Positions 1-10,504 of a DNA stretch of 64,000 nucleotides are shown here, one piece after another (the stretch's first letter is position 1; the number at the start of each line of letters is the position of its first letter). A program made the translations under genes and the position numbers. The stretch covers positions 14,220,501 through 14,284,500 of the forward strand of contig OY756967.1 of the NCBI GenBank assembly GCA_963580455.1, given 5' to 3'. The stretch comes from Euonymus europaeus (Eukaryota; Streptophyta; Magnoliopsida; Celastrales; Celastraceae). The notes under the pieces are model-generated. The model was not told where the DNA came from. It saw only the letters and a program-made list of their open reading frames with translations, and searched no databases.

Positions 1-3000
1 ATTATTTCGATGCCAAAACACAAACTTTCTATGACAAATGGACAAAACCGTTAAAAGCTCCTCCATAGAGAGAGTTGAGAAACTTCGGACAATCAAAGTT
101 TCTCGGTGTACACTTTATAATGTTCTACTATGTCAAATTTTACGAGCATAAGCTTTCGAGATTATTTCGATGCCAAAACATTAACATTCTATGACGAATC
201 GACAAAATCGGTAGATGCTCCTCCATAGAGAGAGTAGAGCAACTTCGAACAATCAAAGTTGCTCGGTGTACACTTTTTATTGTTTTTCTATGTTAAATTT
301 TACGAAAATGAGCTTCCAGGATTATTTCGATGCCAAAACACCAACTTTCTATGACAAATTTACAAAACCGTTAAAAGCCCCTCCATAGGGAGAGTTGAGC
401 AACTTCGGACTATCAAAGTTGCTCGGTGTACACTTTATATTGTTCTACAAAGTCAAATTTTACGAGTATAAGCTTCCGAGATTATTTCGATGCCAAAACA
501 TTAACTTTCCATGACAAATGGACAAAACCGTTAAAAGCTCCTCCTTAGAAAGAGTTGGGCAACTTCAGACAATCAAAGTTGCTCGGTGTACACTTTTTAT
601 TGTTCTTTTAGGTTAAATTTTACGAAAATGAGCTTTCAGGATTATTTCGATGCCAAAACACCAACTTTCTATGACAAATGGAAAAAACCGTTAAAAGCTC
701 CTCCATAGGGAGAGTTGAGCAACTTCGGACTATCACAGTTGCTTTGTTGTACACTTTTTATTGTTCTTCTATGTTAAATTTTACGAAAATGTGCTTCCAG
801 GATTATTTCGATGCCAAAACACGAACTTTCTATGACAAATGGAAAAAACCATTAAAAGCTCCTCCATAGAGAGAGTTGGGCAACTTCAGACAATCAAAGT
901 TGCTCGGTGTACACTTTTTTTTGTTCTTTTATGTTAAATTTTACGAAAATGAGCTTCCAGGATTATTTCGATGCCAAAACACCAACTTACTAAGACAAAT
1001 GGACAAAACCGTTAAAAGCACCTCCATAGAGAGAGTTGAGCAACTTCGGACAATCAAAGTTGCTCGGTGTACACTTTATATTGTTCTACTATGTCAAATT
1101 TTACGAGTATAAGCTTCTAGGATTATTTCGATGCGAAAACACCAACTTTCTATGACAAATGGACAAAACCGTTAAAAGCCCCTCCATAGAGAGAGTTGAG
1201 CAACTTCGGACAATCAAAGTTGCTCGGTGTACACTTTATATTGTTCTACTAAGTCAAATTTCACGAGTATAAGCTTCCGAGATTATATCGATGCCAAAAC
1301 ATTAACTTTCTATGACAAATGGACAAAACCGTTAAAAGCTCCTCCATAGAAAGAGTTGGGCAACTTCGGACAATCAAAGTTGCTCGGTGTACACTTTTTA
1401 TTGTTCTTGTATGTTAAATTTTAAGAAAATGAGCTTCCAGGATTATTTCGATGCCAAAACACCAACTTTCTTTGACAAATGGACAAAACCGGTAAATGCT
1501 CCTCCATAGAGAGAGTAGAGCAACTTCGGACAATCAAAGTTGCTCGGTGTACACTTTTTATTGTTCTTCTATGTTAAATTTTACGAAAATGAGCTTCCAG
1601 GATTATTTCGATGCCAAAACACCAACTTTCTATGACAAATGGAAAAAACCGTTAAAAGCTCCTCTATAGGGAGAGTTGAGCAACTTCGGACTATCAAAGT
1701 TGCTCGGTGTACACTTTTTTATTGTTCTTCTATGTTAAATTTTACGAAAATGAGCTCCCAGGATTATTTCGATGCCAAAACACCAATTTTTTATGACAAA
1801 TGTACAAAACCGTTAAAAGCTCCTCCGTAGAGAGAGTTGAGCAACTTCGGACAATCAAAGTTGCTCGGTGTACACTTTATATTGTTCTACTAAGTCAAAT
1901 TTTACGAGTATAAGCTTCCGAGATTATTTCGATGCCAAAACATTCAATTTCTATGACAAATGGACAAAACCGTTAAAAGCTCCTCCATAGAAAGAGTTGG
2001 GCAACTTCGGACAATCAAAGTTGCTCGGTGTACACTTTTTGTTGTTCTTTTATGTTAAATTTTACGAAAATGAGCTTCCAGGATTATTTGGATGCCAAAA
2101 CACCAACTTTCTATGACAAATGGACAAAACCGTTAAAAGCCCCTCCATAGAGAGAGTTGAGCAACTTCGGAAAATCAAAGTTGCTCGGTGTACACTTTTT
2201 ATTGTTCTTTTATGTTAAATTTTACGAAAATGAGCTTCCAGTATTTTTTCGATGCCAAAATACCAACTTCCTATGACAAATGGACAAAACCGTAAAAATC
2301 TCCTCCATAGAGATAGTTGAGCAACTTCGGACAATCAAAGTTGCTCGGTGTACACTTTATATTGTTCTACTAAGTCAAATTTTACTAGTATAAGCTTCCG
2401 AGATTATTTCGATGCCAAAACACCAACTTTCTATGACAAATGGAAAAAACCATTAAAAGCTCCTCCATAGGGAGAGTTGAGCAACTTCGGACTATCAAAG
2501 CTGCTCGGTGTACACTTTTTATTGTTCTTCTATGTTAAATTTTACGAAAATGAGCTTCCAGGATTATTTCGATGCCAAAACACCAACTTTCTCTGACAAA
2601 TGGACAAAACCGGTAGATGCTCCTCCATAGAGAGAGTAGAGCAACTTCGGACAATCAAAGTTGCTCGGTGTACACTTTTTATTGTTCTTCTATGTGAAAT
2701 TTTACGAAAATGAGCTTCCAGGATTATTTCGACGCCAAAACACCAACTTTCTATGACTAATGGAAAAAACAGTTAAAAGCTCCTCCATAGGGAGAGTTGA
2801 GCAACTTCGGACTATCAAAGTTGCTCGGTTTACACTTTTTATTGTTCTTCTATGTTAAATTTTACGAAAATGAGCTTCCAGGATTATTTCGATGCCAAAA
2901 CACCAACTTTCTATGAAAAATGGAAAAAATAGTTAAAAGCTCCTCCATAGGGAGAGTTGAGCAACTTCGGACTATCAAAGTTGCTCGGTGTACAATTTTA

Positions 3001-3475
3001 GTGTTCTTCTATGTTAAATTTTACGAAAATGAGCTTCGAGGATTATTTCGATGCCAAAACACAAACTTTCTATGACAAATGGACAAAACCGTTAAAAGCT
3101 CCTCCATAGAGAGAGTTGAGAAACTTCGGACAATCAAAGTTTCTCGGTGTACACTTTATAATGTTCTACTAAGTCAAATTTTACGAGTATAAGCTTCCGA
3201 GATTATTTCGATGTCAAAACATTAACTTTCTATGACAAATCGACAAAATCGGTAGATGCTCCTCCATAGGGAGAGTAGAGCAACTTTGAACAATCAAAGT
3301 TGCTCGGTGTACACTTTTTATTGTTTTTCTATGTTAAATTTTACGAAAATGAGCTTCCAGGATTATTTCGAAGCCAAAACACAAACTTTCTATGACAAAT
3401 TTACAAAACCGTTAAAAGCGCCTCCATAGGGAGAGTTGAGCAACTTCGGACTATCAAAGTTGCTCGGTGTACACT
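1..3475. repeat. 160-bp satellite array, left flank of the retrotransposon
   Basis: This stretch is only tandem satellite, about 21.7 head-to-tail monomers of 160 bp. Landmarks such as GATTATTTCGATGCCAAAAC, GACAAATGG, CTCCATAGAGAGAGTTGAG and CGGTGTACAC recur every 160 bases with occasional one-base indels. Two main monomer types are mixed. One has ACTTTATATTGTTCTACTAAG and GAGTATAAGCTTCCGAG; the other has a TTTTTATTGTTCTT segment and ACGAAAATGAGCTTCCAGG. Every typical monomer contains the inverted repeat GAGCAACTT / AAGTTGCTC followed by GTGTACAC. No gene is visible. Open frames of about 63-78 codons at 678-869, 876-1112 and 1639-1830 are translations of the monomer and have no independent support. 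The array continues past the left window edge. The length is nucleosome-sized, as in many plant centromeric satellites, but location in a centromere is inference. Confidence 0.97.
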
Positions 3476-3480
3476 TTATA
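3476..3480. other. Target site duplication (left), TTATA
   Basis: TTATA directly precedes the TGTGAAAC start of the left LTR and is repeated directly after the right LTR at 12737-12741. Removing the element and one copy restores the normal monomer sequence CACTTTATATTGTTCTAC, which is seen elsewhere in the array, for example at 431-447. Five bases is the usual duplication length for Ty3/gypsy integrases. Confidence 0.97.
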
Positions 3481-3679
3481 TGTGAAACCCTGACCCAAAA
3501 TTTTAAGTTTTGAGTTGAAAAACGGATGATCCGAGAAGTACGGAATCATGGGAAAATAGTTTTGGAGCTTGGTTCGGTAAATGGGTCATAACTTTTAGTG
3601 TACATGTCCGTTTTGGGCCCGTAATATATCAAATCGAAGCTTAGACCGAGCCGGAAAATAAATTTGAGAAAAAACAGGG

Positions 3680-3890
3680 TTCTGTGAACAGTAATCCGTC
3701 CAGACGGATAATTAAGCGTCCGGACGGATTTGCCTAGAATCAAGGCAGTGAGTTCTGTGAACAGTAATCCGTCCGGACGGATAATTGGGCGTCCGGACGG
3801 ATTTTCCTAGAGGAAGGGCAGTGGGTTACGGGAACAGTAATCCGTCCGGACGGCCACTTAGGGCGTCCGGACGGCTGTCGGGAAAATCAG
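3680..3890. repeat. Triple tandem subrepeat with GC palindromes in the 5' LTR
   Basis: Three head-to-tail units start at about 3680, 3753 and 3826. The first two are 73 bp; the third is more diverged and shorter. Each unit has a GAACAGTAATCC lead followed by two copies of a CCGTCCGGACGG-type palindrome about 20 bp apart, six in all (near 3695, 3716, 3768, 3789, 3841 and 3863). TCCGTCCGGACGGA at 3768 is a perfect 14-bp palindrome. The same block is in the right LTR at about 10787-10997. Repeated palindromes in the upstream part of an LTR suggest a regulatory-protein or methylation target, which is inference. Confidence 0.9.
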
Positions 3891-3918
3891 ATATTAAGCC
3901 CAGAATTTGACATTTTCT

Positions 3919-3928
3919 GCATAAAATT
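3919..3928 (+). promoter_or_regulatory. Possible TATA-like element upstream of a GA-rich leader
   Basis: GCATAAAATT lies about 20 bp before the GA tract (3943-3979), a spacing compatible with transcription starting in or near the GA tract. If correct, U3 is only about 0.45 kb and the rest of the LTR is transcribed leader. A competing candidate is TATAAAAA at 5344. Nothing in the sequence decides between them. Confidence 0.25.
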
Positions 3929-3942
3929 CTTGGAGAAGCTTG

Positions 3943-3979
3943 ATAGAGAGAGAGAGAGAGAGAGAAGAAGAGAGAGAAA
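3943..3979. repeat. GA microsatellite in the 5' LTR
   Basis: An uninterrupted AG run is followed by AAGAAG and a further AG run. The copy in the right LTR (about 11050-11084) is one dinucleotide shorter, which accounts for the 2-bp length difference between the LTRs. GA-rich tracts are common in plant 5' leaders. Confidence 0.9.
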
Positions 3980-5343
3980 GTGGTTTTAGCAAGAGTTTGG
4001 CTTGGGGATTGAAGATTGGTGACCATTGAAGCTTGGGAAGGAAGATTCAAGCTTGATTTTGGAGATTTGGTAAGTTTTTCATAGTTTTTGTAAATTCTAG
4101 GTTTTTCTAGATTTGCTAGATTCTTGAAGAGTTGAGTGCTATGCTTTAGATATGTTGTTTATAGGTTGATTTTGGATGTTTATGTAGATTGGTTTGTGTT
4201 TTGGAGTTGAGTTGAGCTTGGAGTGAGTTTGGAGGATTTTGGAAGAAATTTCTAGAGAGAGAAGTAAGTGATTTCGAAATTATTGATTTAATTTGATGTT
4301 TATATGAGTTGTTGGTTGTTTATTGATGTGTGAATGGGTTCGGTTTCGCCACATTGTTAGGTTTGGGAAATCGGAACCCTAGGAACGTAATTGTGGAATT
4401 TGTGGTAAATTGCTCGGCACGAGGTAGGGGATTTCCAACCTTTGTTTCTATAATTCATTATTGTTGCCTAAATAGCGTTTCGATTCTTCATTGGTCGCCA
4501 TTATTTGAGTTTCCGCCTTAATTGCTTCTAAGGGGAAACGAGCCTTGTGTGGATTATTGTTTGATGTTGAATGTTGCATGACCCGATTTTGTGTTCCGTC
4601 ATTTACGGTCACGTTGTGATTTTCCGTTCATGCATCATGGTAGTTATGTAAAATATATAGGATGTTCATATATACTTATCTATTCGGCATGACATGTCAT
4701 AATGCATTAGAGATGCATGGGGGACTCGGGTATGGACTCGGGAACCCTTAAGTTACTTGAAAGCCACATGGGAGGATGACAAGGTGAAGGTTGTTATCAC
4801 CAAGTCACGTGAACTCCATGTGGGGTAACGCACTAAGGGTAGGGTCGAGAGTGACTTGCCTTGTTGGGTGCGGGCGTGATAGGTTCACGCAACCGGATGA
4901 TCCTAGGAGTGGTTGGTTGTGGTGAGCTTGCTCCCGGGCAATATTACATTGAGTTGCAATGGTATTGTGGTTGTTATGCTCCGAAAGGGTCGATCCGGGT
5001 AAATGTTGATGTGAAATTGTTGAGTATACGTTCATGTGGTAGGTACATATTGATGCATTACTTCCTTCGGTTCTGCCTATATCAATGTTTACTTCTTTAC
5101 CCTACTGAGCTTCTAGCTCACTCCTTTACTTTCTTCCTTTCACAGGAGATACTGGTACAGGTACCGGTGATGCGGATCGGTGAGCGGGACGTGACATGGA
5201 TGGCCCTGGATAGGATAGAGTGCTAGAGATATACTCTATGCATGTGGGTTTATGTAGTATATCTATGTTGAGAGAATATAACCATTTAGCACGGTTGTGC
5301 TTTTATGTGGATGTGGATGTTGAATTCTGGTTATATTTGATGC

Positions 5344-5351
5344 TATAAAAA
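5344..5351 (+). promoter_or_regulatory. Alternative TATA-box candidate in the LTR
   Basis: TATAAAAA lies about 280 bp before the end of the LTR. Transcription from here would give a short R-U5. The same motif is in the right LTR at 12449-12456. It competes with the candidate at 3919; either or neither may be used. Confidence 0.25.
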
Positions 5352-5634
5352 TCTGTGTGTGGATTTATATGTGATGCCATCAGTTTGTGCATGCTGGTAG
5401 TGGATGGCCTGAGGCCTAGGGTCAGGATTGCATGTGGTTGAGGCCTGAGGCCTATGTTTGCTAGGTTGCTAGTGTGATGTTGTTGTTGCTGCGTTTCTGA
5501 TGCAGGTGGGCACTCTCCGATATACGGGGAGGTGCCGCCGGATTTCCGGTTGATCCCGGATGTTCACACTAGTGACCTAGGAAGGGTGCGGAGAGAGCAC
5601 CCAGTCGCGTCTCCGGAAACGGGGCGTGACAATT

Positions 5635-5646
5635 TGGTATCGGAGG
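5635..5646 (+). other. Primer binding site (initiator Met tRNA type)
   Basis: TGGTATCGGAGG starts three bases after the LTR end. It matches the usual plant tRNA-iMet primer site TGGTATCAGAGC at 10 of 12 positions, including the first seven, which pair with the tRNA 3' end. This is where minus-strand DNA synthesis would start. The mismatches at positions 8 and 12 are odd but common in single copies. Confidence 0.85.
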
Positions 5647-5736
5647 GAGGTTTACGGCTATTTATAGGATATTGGGTGTTGGGTCCTAGTTGTAAAGTAG
5701 TACATTCCAGGCCATGTCACAACTGCTGCTGATCCG

Positions 5737-5806
5737 GTATGTTTTCCTTTCCCCTTAAATCCTCGTTTGAGTAGTGTATTAAATAGTATTATCTGTTGCC
5801 ATGCAG
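5737..5806 (+). other. Candidate 70-nt leader intron ending at the gag start codon
   Basis: GTATGT at 5737 resembles a plant 5' splice site and GCAG at 5803-5806 resembles a 3' splice site. The 70 nt between are T-rich, about the minimum plant intron length. The AG falls directly before ATG at 5807 (MNTRS...), so splicing would remove the upstream ATG at 5801 and join the leader to the second Met. Only sequence resemblance supports this; RNA evidence is absent. Confidence 0.3.
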
Positions 5807-6853
5807 ATGAATACTCGTAGTACTGTGCGATCTGATAGTACAGCTGAGGTACCTCGTGGCGAAGGCCAACGAGGGACAGGTAGAGGCCGAGGTAGAGGCC
5901 GTGGTAGAAGTGCGGGGCGAGTGGCTAGACGCACACCGAGTACTGAGGGTTCAGTTCCGAGAGTGGACCCTGATGTGAGAGATGAGGAGATAGTTCAGGA
6001 GGGACTACCGAATGATAATGTAGCCCAGCAAGCACCACCTGTGGTGCAGGTTGCGCCTGTTTCTACAGGGGGGCAACCAGTGACGATGGAGGATATTGCT
6101 AGCTTCATGATGAGTATGGCGGAGACACAAGCGCAGACAATAGCACAGGCTGTGGCACAGGCGATGGGTGCAACTGGCATCCATACAGAGGGAGTTATAC
6201 CAGAGGCTACAACTGAGGTAGGAGCAGTACCTAGAGCTGGGAGAGGGATGTATGAGGTGGACCAATTGAGGAGGACTACTCCTCCAACCTTTTCTGGAGA
6301 TGGAACGGGAGTAGGGGCGGAGGAGTGGTTCAATCAGCTGAGTATGAGGATGGACACTCTTGAGATACCCGATGAGAGACGGGTGAAGTTTGTGTTCTAC
6401 TACTTGAGTGGTGCGGCCTATGAATGGTGGATGTCTATGGGTCAGAGACGGAATGAGCTGACTTGGACTTCGTTTGAGCAGCTGTTTATGCAGAAGTTTG
6501 TGCCAAGGCCTCTGCAAACGGAGAAGGCCAAGCAGTTCTTGGATTTATTGCAGACACCGGAGATGACGGTGTCTCAGTACACCAAACAATTCGAAGAGTT
6601 ATACCGGTATGGGAAGGAGTTTGCTCCAACTGATGTGAAGAAGGCAGTGAGGTACCGAGATGGGTTGCTTCCTAGTCTTGGTAGGATGGTGATGGCCACT
6701 AGGGTGGTGTCATATCAAGACACAGTGGAGATGGCTCTCGATTTTGAGTTGAGTGAGAAAAGTGAAGCTCAGAGGAAGCGTCCAGTGAGTGAGGGTAGTA
6801 GTGGTGGTGGTGGTAGTAGCCACAAGAAACCGAGGATGGACTTTCGTCAATAG
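5801..6853 (+). CDS. gag: gag polyprotein, capsid part, ended by an in-frame TAG
   Basis: This 350-residue frame encodes the structural protein that forms the cytoplasmic particle in which the element RNA is reverse transcribed. Residues about 24-40 are a basic Arg-Gly run, and about 70-155 are Gln/Ala-rich and probably disordered. From about 163 (PTFSGDGTG, then EEWFNQL, YYLSGAAYEWW, F..QLFMQKFVP) to about 335 the sequence matches the plant retrotransposon gag fold. The tail has Gly/Ser-rich and basic residues and ends in MDFRQ at TAG 6851-6853. The two CCHC zinc knuckles normally found at the gag C terminus lie just after this stop, in the same frame (6902-6943 and 6962-7003). The TAG is thus most likely a point mutation inside a once continuous gag-pol frame; CAG to TAG is the simplest change. 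Programmed readthrough is the alternative. Start: ATG 5801 is the first ATG, and ATG 5807 (MNTRS) is an equally good choice. Confidence 0.9.
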   Translation: MQMNTRSTVRSDSTAEVPRGEGQRGTGRGRGRGRGRSAGRVARRTPSTEGSVPRVDPDVRDEEIVQEGLPNDNVAQQAPPVVQVAPVSTGGQPVTMEDIASFMMSMAETQAQTIAQAVAQAMGATGIHTEGVIPEATTEVGAVPRAGRGMYEVDQLRRTTPPTFSGDGTGVGAEEWFNQLSMRMDTLEIPDERRVKFVFYYLSGAAYEWWMSMGQRRNELTWTSFEQLFMQKFVPRPLQTEKAKQFLDLLQTPEMTVSQYTKQFEELYRYGKEFAPTDVKKAVRYRDGLLPSLGRMVMATRVVSYQDTVEMALDFELSEKSEAQRKRPVSEGSSGGGGSSHKKPRMDFRQ

Positions 6854-9800
6854 AGAGGGGACCGAGGCAAGGGTCCAAGGCCACAATGGAGCAAGACAGC
6901 ATGCTTCAAGTGTGGGAAGGAGGGGCACAAGGCAAGTGAGTGCAGGCTTCCTGGGTTTAAGTGCTTTGGGTGTGGCAAGTTGGGTCACAAAAAGAGTGAA
7001 TGTCCGGAGGGCAATCAGAGAGCACAACAACAGAGCATACCGGGAGTACCACCTCCGGCTCTTCCTTCCAATGTTCCCTCAGGAGGAAGGGGGAGGGGTG
7101 GGACTCGTCAGCCACAGCAGCAGCAGAATGCACTAGTAGAGGGACGTGTCTTTGCATTGGGACATCAGGAGGCACAGGAGCATCCCAACTTCATTGGAGG
7201 TACATTTTTGATTTCAAATTGTTGGGCCAGAGTCTTGTTTGATTCTGGAGCTACCTCATCATTTATTACTAGATCGTTAGCGAACGCACTAGCGGTAGAA
7301 ATTTCGCCGATTAGAAGAATGTTTACGGTGTCCTCACTATTTGGACATTTTACCACATTGGAGAGGGTGGTGTTCGGATGTGAGTGTCGGTTTGGAGAAA
7401 TATCTCTACAAGCCGATTTGTATGTGTTAGATTTCAAAGACTTCGATGTGATACTCGGAGTTGATTGGTTGACAAAGCACCAAGGAGTGCTTGATTTTTG
7501 GCAAAGGAGGATCACTCTTAGAGTACCGGAGGGTGGGGTGATTCAGTTGAGGGGATCGAAGGGGATTCCATGCCCACATTTCATGGATAATCCTTCGTAT
7601 CAAGATTGTAGGGTTGCAAGTTTGGTGACGTCGGCTCCTAAAGGAGATGTGACTACTATGATTCGGGTAGTGGAAGAATTTATGGATGTATTTCCGGAAG
7701 AGTTGCCGGGATTACCTCCGAAGAGAGAGATTGACTTTGCTATTGAGTTGCATCCGAATGTCAAGCCGATTTCGATTCCGCCATATCGGATGGCTCCAGC
7801 AGAGTTGAAGGAATTGAGTTCTCAATTAGAGGAGTTGCAAGATTTGGGATTCATTAGACCGAGTGTGTCCCCGTGGGGAGCACCGGTGTTGTTCGTCAAG
7901 AAGAAAGACGGAAGTTTGAGGATGTGTATTGATTATAGGCAGTTGAATAAGGTTACAGTGAGGAATAAGTATCCATTGCCTAGGATCAATGATTTGTTTG
8001 ACCAATTGAGAGGTGCTAGACATTTCTCTAAGATTGATTTGAGGTCGGGTTATCATCAGTTGAGGATTAAGGAGGAAGATATCCAGAAAACAGCGTTTAG
8101 AACTCGTTATGGGCATTATGAGTTCCTTGTGATGCCGTTTGGGTTGACAAATGCCCCAGCGGTGTTCATGGACCTAATGCAAAGGGTTCTTAGACCGTTT
8201 TTGGATAACTTTGTGGTGGTTTTTATAGATGATATATTGATTTATTCTCCTACGGAGGAAGAGCATGAGGAACATTTGAGGGTAGTGTTACAGACATTGA
8301 GGGAGAATCAACTGTATGCTAAATTGAGTAAGTGTGAATTTTGGGCCACGGAGGTGAAGTTCCTAGGCCATGTGATCACTCAAGAAGGCATAGCGGTTGA
8401 TTACTCCAAAGTTGAGTCGGTTTTGAGTTGGGAAAGACCAAAGAATGTGACGGAGATCCGGAGTTTCCTAGGGTTGGCAGGTTACTACCGGAGGTTTATT
8501 GAGGACTTCTCAAGAGTTGCTTCGCCGATGACGCAGCTCACGAAGAAGGGTACACCGTTTGTGTGGACAGACGAATGTGAGGCCGCATTTGAAGAGTTGA
8601 AGAAGAGGTTGACAACACCTCCAGTGTTAGTAGTTCCGGAGAGGAATGTTGGCTATCAGGTGTATTGCGATGCGTCTGGAGTCGGTTTAGGTTGTGTGTT
8701 GATGCAACAGGGCCGAGTGATAGAGTATGGTTCAAGGTTGCTAAAGACACATGAGAGGAATTATCCAGTGCATGATCTGGAGTTGGCGGCAGTGGTATTT
8801 GCTCTTAAGCAGTGGAGGTACTATCTCTACGGAGAGACATTTGAGGTGTTCTCGGATCACAAAAGCCTCAAGTACCTATTCACCCAAAAGGAGTTGAACT
8901 TACGGCAAAGGCGGTGGATGGAGTACTTAGAGGATTTTGATTTTAATTTGCAATACCATCCCGGTAAAGCAAATGTAGTTGCGGATGCGTTGAGTAGGAA
9001 GCAGAAGATTGCTAGCCTATTCATGCATGAGTGGGAAATTGTGGAGACAATCAATGGGTTTGGATTGGAGTTGAGGAGTCAAGAGGAAAATACCTATTTG
9101 TGTTCTATAACTTCGAGACCTATGATGGTTCAGAAGGTGATAGATGCACAAAATGGGGATCATACATTTGATGTGATTGATGAGAGTCTTGGATGGGTTC
9201 GAGGGAATGATGGTGGAGTACGGTATGTGGGAAGATTAGTAGTTCCCGATGATGATGAGTTGAGACAAGAGATTCTAAAGGAAGCACATCATTCCAAGTT
9301 TGCCATGCATCCCGGGGGTACGAAGATGTACCGAGCTTTGAAACAGAGTTTCTGGTGGAGGGGCATGAAAGCCGATGTTGCTAGATTTGTGACGAAGTGT
9401 CTTACTTGTCAACAAGTGAAGGCAGAACATCAGAGACCAGCTGGATTGTTGCAACCATTACCAGTAGCGGAATGGAAGTGGGAGAAGATCACAATGGACT
9501 TTGTGACGGCATTGCCAATGACTCAGAGGAGGCATGATGCGGTTTGGGTGATAGTGGACAGATTGACTAAGTCTGCACACTTCTTACCCATGAACAAGAC
9601 GGATTCATTGGAGACCTTGAGTACTATGTATGTCAAGGAGATTGTGAGACTTCACGGAATTCCATTATCTATTGTGTCGGACCGAGACCCGAGGTTCACA
9701 GGTAGATTCTGGAGTAGTTTACAGGAGGCATTGGGAACGAAGTTGGATTTCTCTACAGCATATCATCCTCAGAGTGATGGACAGAGTGAGAGAACCATAC

Positions 9801-10504
9801 AGGTTTTGGAGGATATGCTACGGGCATGTGTAGTTGATTTAGGAGGAAGTTGGGATCGGTACTTACACTTGGCGGAGTTTGTGTATAACAACTCTTTCCA
9901 AAGTAGTATCGGAATGGCACCTTACGAGGCACTCTACGGGAGGCCTTGTAGGTTGCCTTTGTGTTGGGCAGAGGTTGGTGAGAAAGTTGTGTCAGGACCG
10001 GAGATGGTCAAAGAAGCACGAGAGAGAGTTGATGAGATACGAAAGCGGTTGATCACCGCACAGAGCCGACAGAAGTCTTATGCTGACCGGAGGAGGAGAC
10101 CTTTGGAGTTCGCTGTAAGCGATATGGTTTTCTTGAAGGTTAGTCCGAGACGGGGAATTCAGAGATATAGCAAGCATGGGAAGTTGGCACCGAGGTTTGT
10201 GGGGCCATTTGAGATTTTGGAGACAGTTGGACCGGTGGCGTATCGTATGGCACTTCCACCGAAGCTTGAGAAGGTTCACAATGTATTCCATGTATCAATG
10301 CTTCGGAAATATGAGCCGGACCCGTCGCATGTGATAGATTGGACTACGTTGGAGGTTGAGGAAGATAGGAGCTACACTCTTCAACCGGTGAAGATTCTAG
10401 ACCGACAGAACAAGGTCACGAGGTCGAGTGTGATTCCAGTAGTAAAGGTAATGTGGATGTACACGGAGTTGAAGAAGCAACTTGGGAGTTGGAGTCTCGA
10501 ATGA
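6854..10504 (+). CDS. pol: pol polyprotein with nucleocapsid knuckles: PR-RT-RNaseH-INT-truncated chromodomain
   Basis: The frame is the same as gag and is open from the codon after TAG 6851-6853; I place the start there because no ATG precedes the knuckles. Two CCHC knuckles bind RNA (6902-6943, 6962-7003). Aspartic protease has [10 protein letters not shown], with DSG at 7241-7249. Reverse transcriptase runs about 7700-8500, with [17 protein letters not shown] and the catalytic FIDD (DD at 8228-8233). RNase H runs about 8650-8990, with CDASG, LELAAV, SDHKSL and ADALSR. Integrase has the H2C2 zinc finger (HH...H...CLTC, about 9280-9411) and the DD(35)E triad: D at 9497, D at 9680, E at 9788. 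A GPY/F-type module ([10 protein letters not shown]) is near 10195. The chromodomain starts at IPVVKVMW but breaks after W (10454-10456); a one-base deletion shifts the frame and TGA ends the protein at 10502-10504. All catalytic residues I checked are present. Expression needs TAG readthrough or internal initiation. Confidence 0.93.
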   Translation, partial: RGDRGKGPRPQWSKTACFKCGKEGHKASECRLPGFKCFGCGKLGHKKSECPEGNQRAQQQSIPGVPPPALPSNVPSGGRGRGGTRQPQQQQNALVEGRVFALGHQEAQEHPNFIGGTFLISNCWARVLFDSGATSSFITRSLANALAVEISPIRRMFTVSSLFGHFTTLERVVFGCECRFGEISLQADLYVLDFKDFDVILGVDWLTKHQGVLDFWQRRITLRVPEGGVIQLRGSKGIPCPHFMDNPSYQDCRVASLVTSAPKGDVTTMIRVVEEFMDVFPEELPGLPPKREIDFAIELHPNVKPISIPPYRMAPAELKELSSQLEELQDLGFIRPSVSPWGAPVLFVKKKDGSLRMCIDYRQLNKVTVRNKYPLPRINDLFDQLRGARHFSKIDLRSGYHQLRIKEEDIQKTAFRTRYGHYEFLVMPFGLTNAPAVFMDLMQRVLRPFLDNFVVVFIDDILIYSPTEEEHEEHLRVVLQTLRENQLYAKLSKCEFWATEVKFLGHVITQEGIAVDYSKVESVLSWERPKNVTEIRSFLGLAGYYRRFIEDFSRVASPMTQLTKKGTPFVWTDECEAAFEELKKRLTTPPVLVVPERNVGYQVYCDASGVGLGCVLMQQGRVIEYGSRLLKTHERNYPVHDLELAAVVFALKQWRYYLYGETFEVFSDHKSLKYLFTQKELNLRQRRWMEYLEDFDFNLQYHPGKANVVADALSRKQKIASLFMHEWEIVETINGFGLELRSQEENTYLCSITSRPMMVQKVIDAQNGDHTFDVIDESLGWVRGNDGGVRYVGRLVVPDDDELRQEILKEAHHSKFAMHPGGTKMYRALKQSFWWRGMKADVARFVTKCLTCQQVKAEHQRPAGLLQPLPVAEWKWEKITMDFVTALPMTQRRHDAVWVIVDRLTKSAHFLPMNKTDSLETLSTMYVKEIVRLHGIPLSIVSDRDPRFTGRFWSSLQEALGTKLDFSTAYHPQSDGQSERTIQVLEDMLRACVVDLGGSWDRYLHLAEFVYNNSFQSSIGMAPYEALYGRPCRLPLCWAEVGEKVVSGPEMVKEARERVDEIRKRLITAQSRQKSYADRRRRPLEFAVSDMVFLKVSPRRGIQRYSKHGKLAPRFVGPFEILETVGPVAYRMALPPKLEKVHNVFHVSMLRKYEPDPSHVIDWTTLEVEEDRSYTLQPVKILDRQNKVTRSSVIPVVKVMWMYTELKKQLGSWSLE

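Larger units (their letters stand above)
3481..5631 (+). repeat. 5' long terminal repeat (2,151 bp)
   Basis: The LTR begins TGTGAAACCC and ends GGGGCGTGACA, so it has the expected TG...CA ends, and matches 10588-12736 nearly base for base. It contains three 73-bp-type tandem units with GC-rich palindromes (3680-3890), a GA microsatellite (3943-3979), a T/G-rich stretch with a GGTAAGT splice-donor-like site at 4069, and polypyrimidine-CAG acceptor-like sites at about 5145 and 5505. In a provirus the LTR supplies promoter, RNA start and polyadenylation signals; the U3/R/U5 borders cannot be fixed from sequence alone. A 121-codon open frame at 4861-5226 is repeated in the other LTR but starts with TTG and resembles no protein I know, so I treat the LTR as non-coding. 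Confidence 0.96.

Noticed and set aside
678..1830. Open frames of 63-78 codons in the left satellite flank, and similar frames throughout 14-64 kb
   Set aside because: They translate the satellite monomer. A 160-bp period is not divisible by three, so frames rotate and stop within two monomers. Near-identical peptides recur wherever the DNA repeats, with no sign of coding selection.
4861..5226. 121-codon open frame in the LTR, repeated at 11966-12331
   Set aside because: It starts at TTG, has no recognisable domain, and its conservation between the LTRs only reflects the recent insertion.
5995..6517. Antisense open frames of 112 and 170 codons across gag, and similar ones across pol
   Set aside because: They lie opposite a well-supported coding frame and have composition expected from its reverse complement.
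6789..7136. 115-codon forward frame overlapping the gag-pol junction
   Set aside because: It is in a different frame from the zinc knuckles and protease and has low-complexity Val and Gly runs. The true frame is the one with the CCHC motifs.
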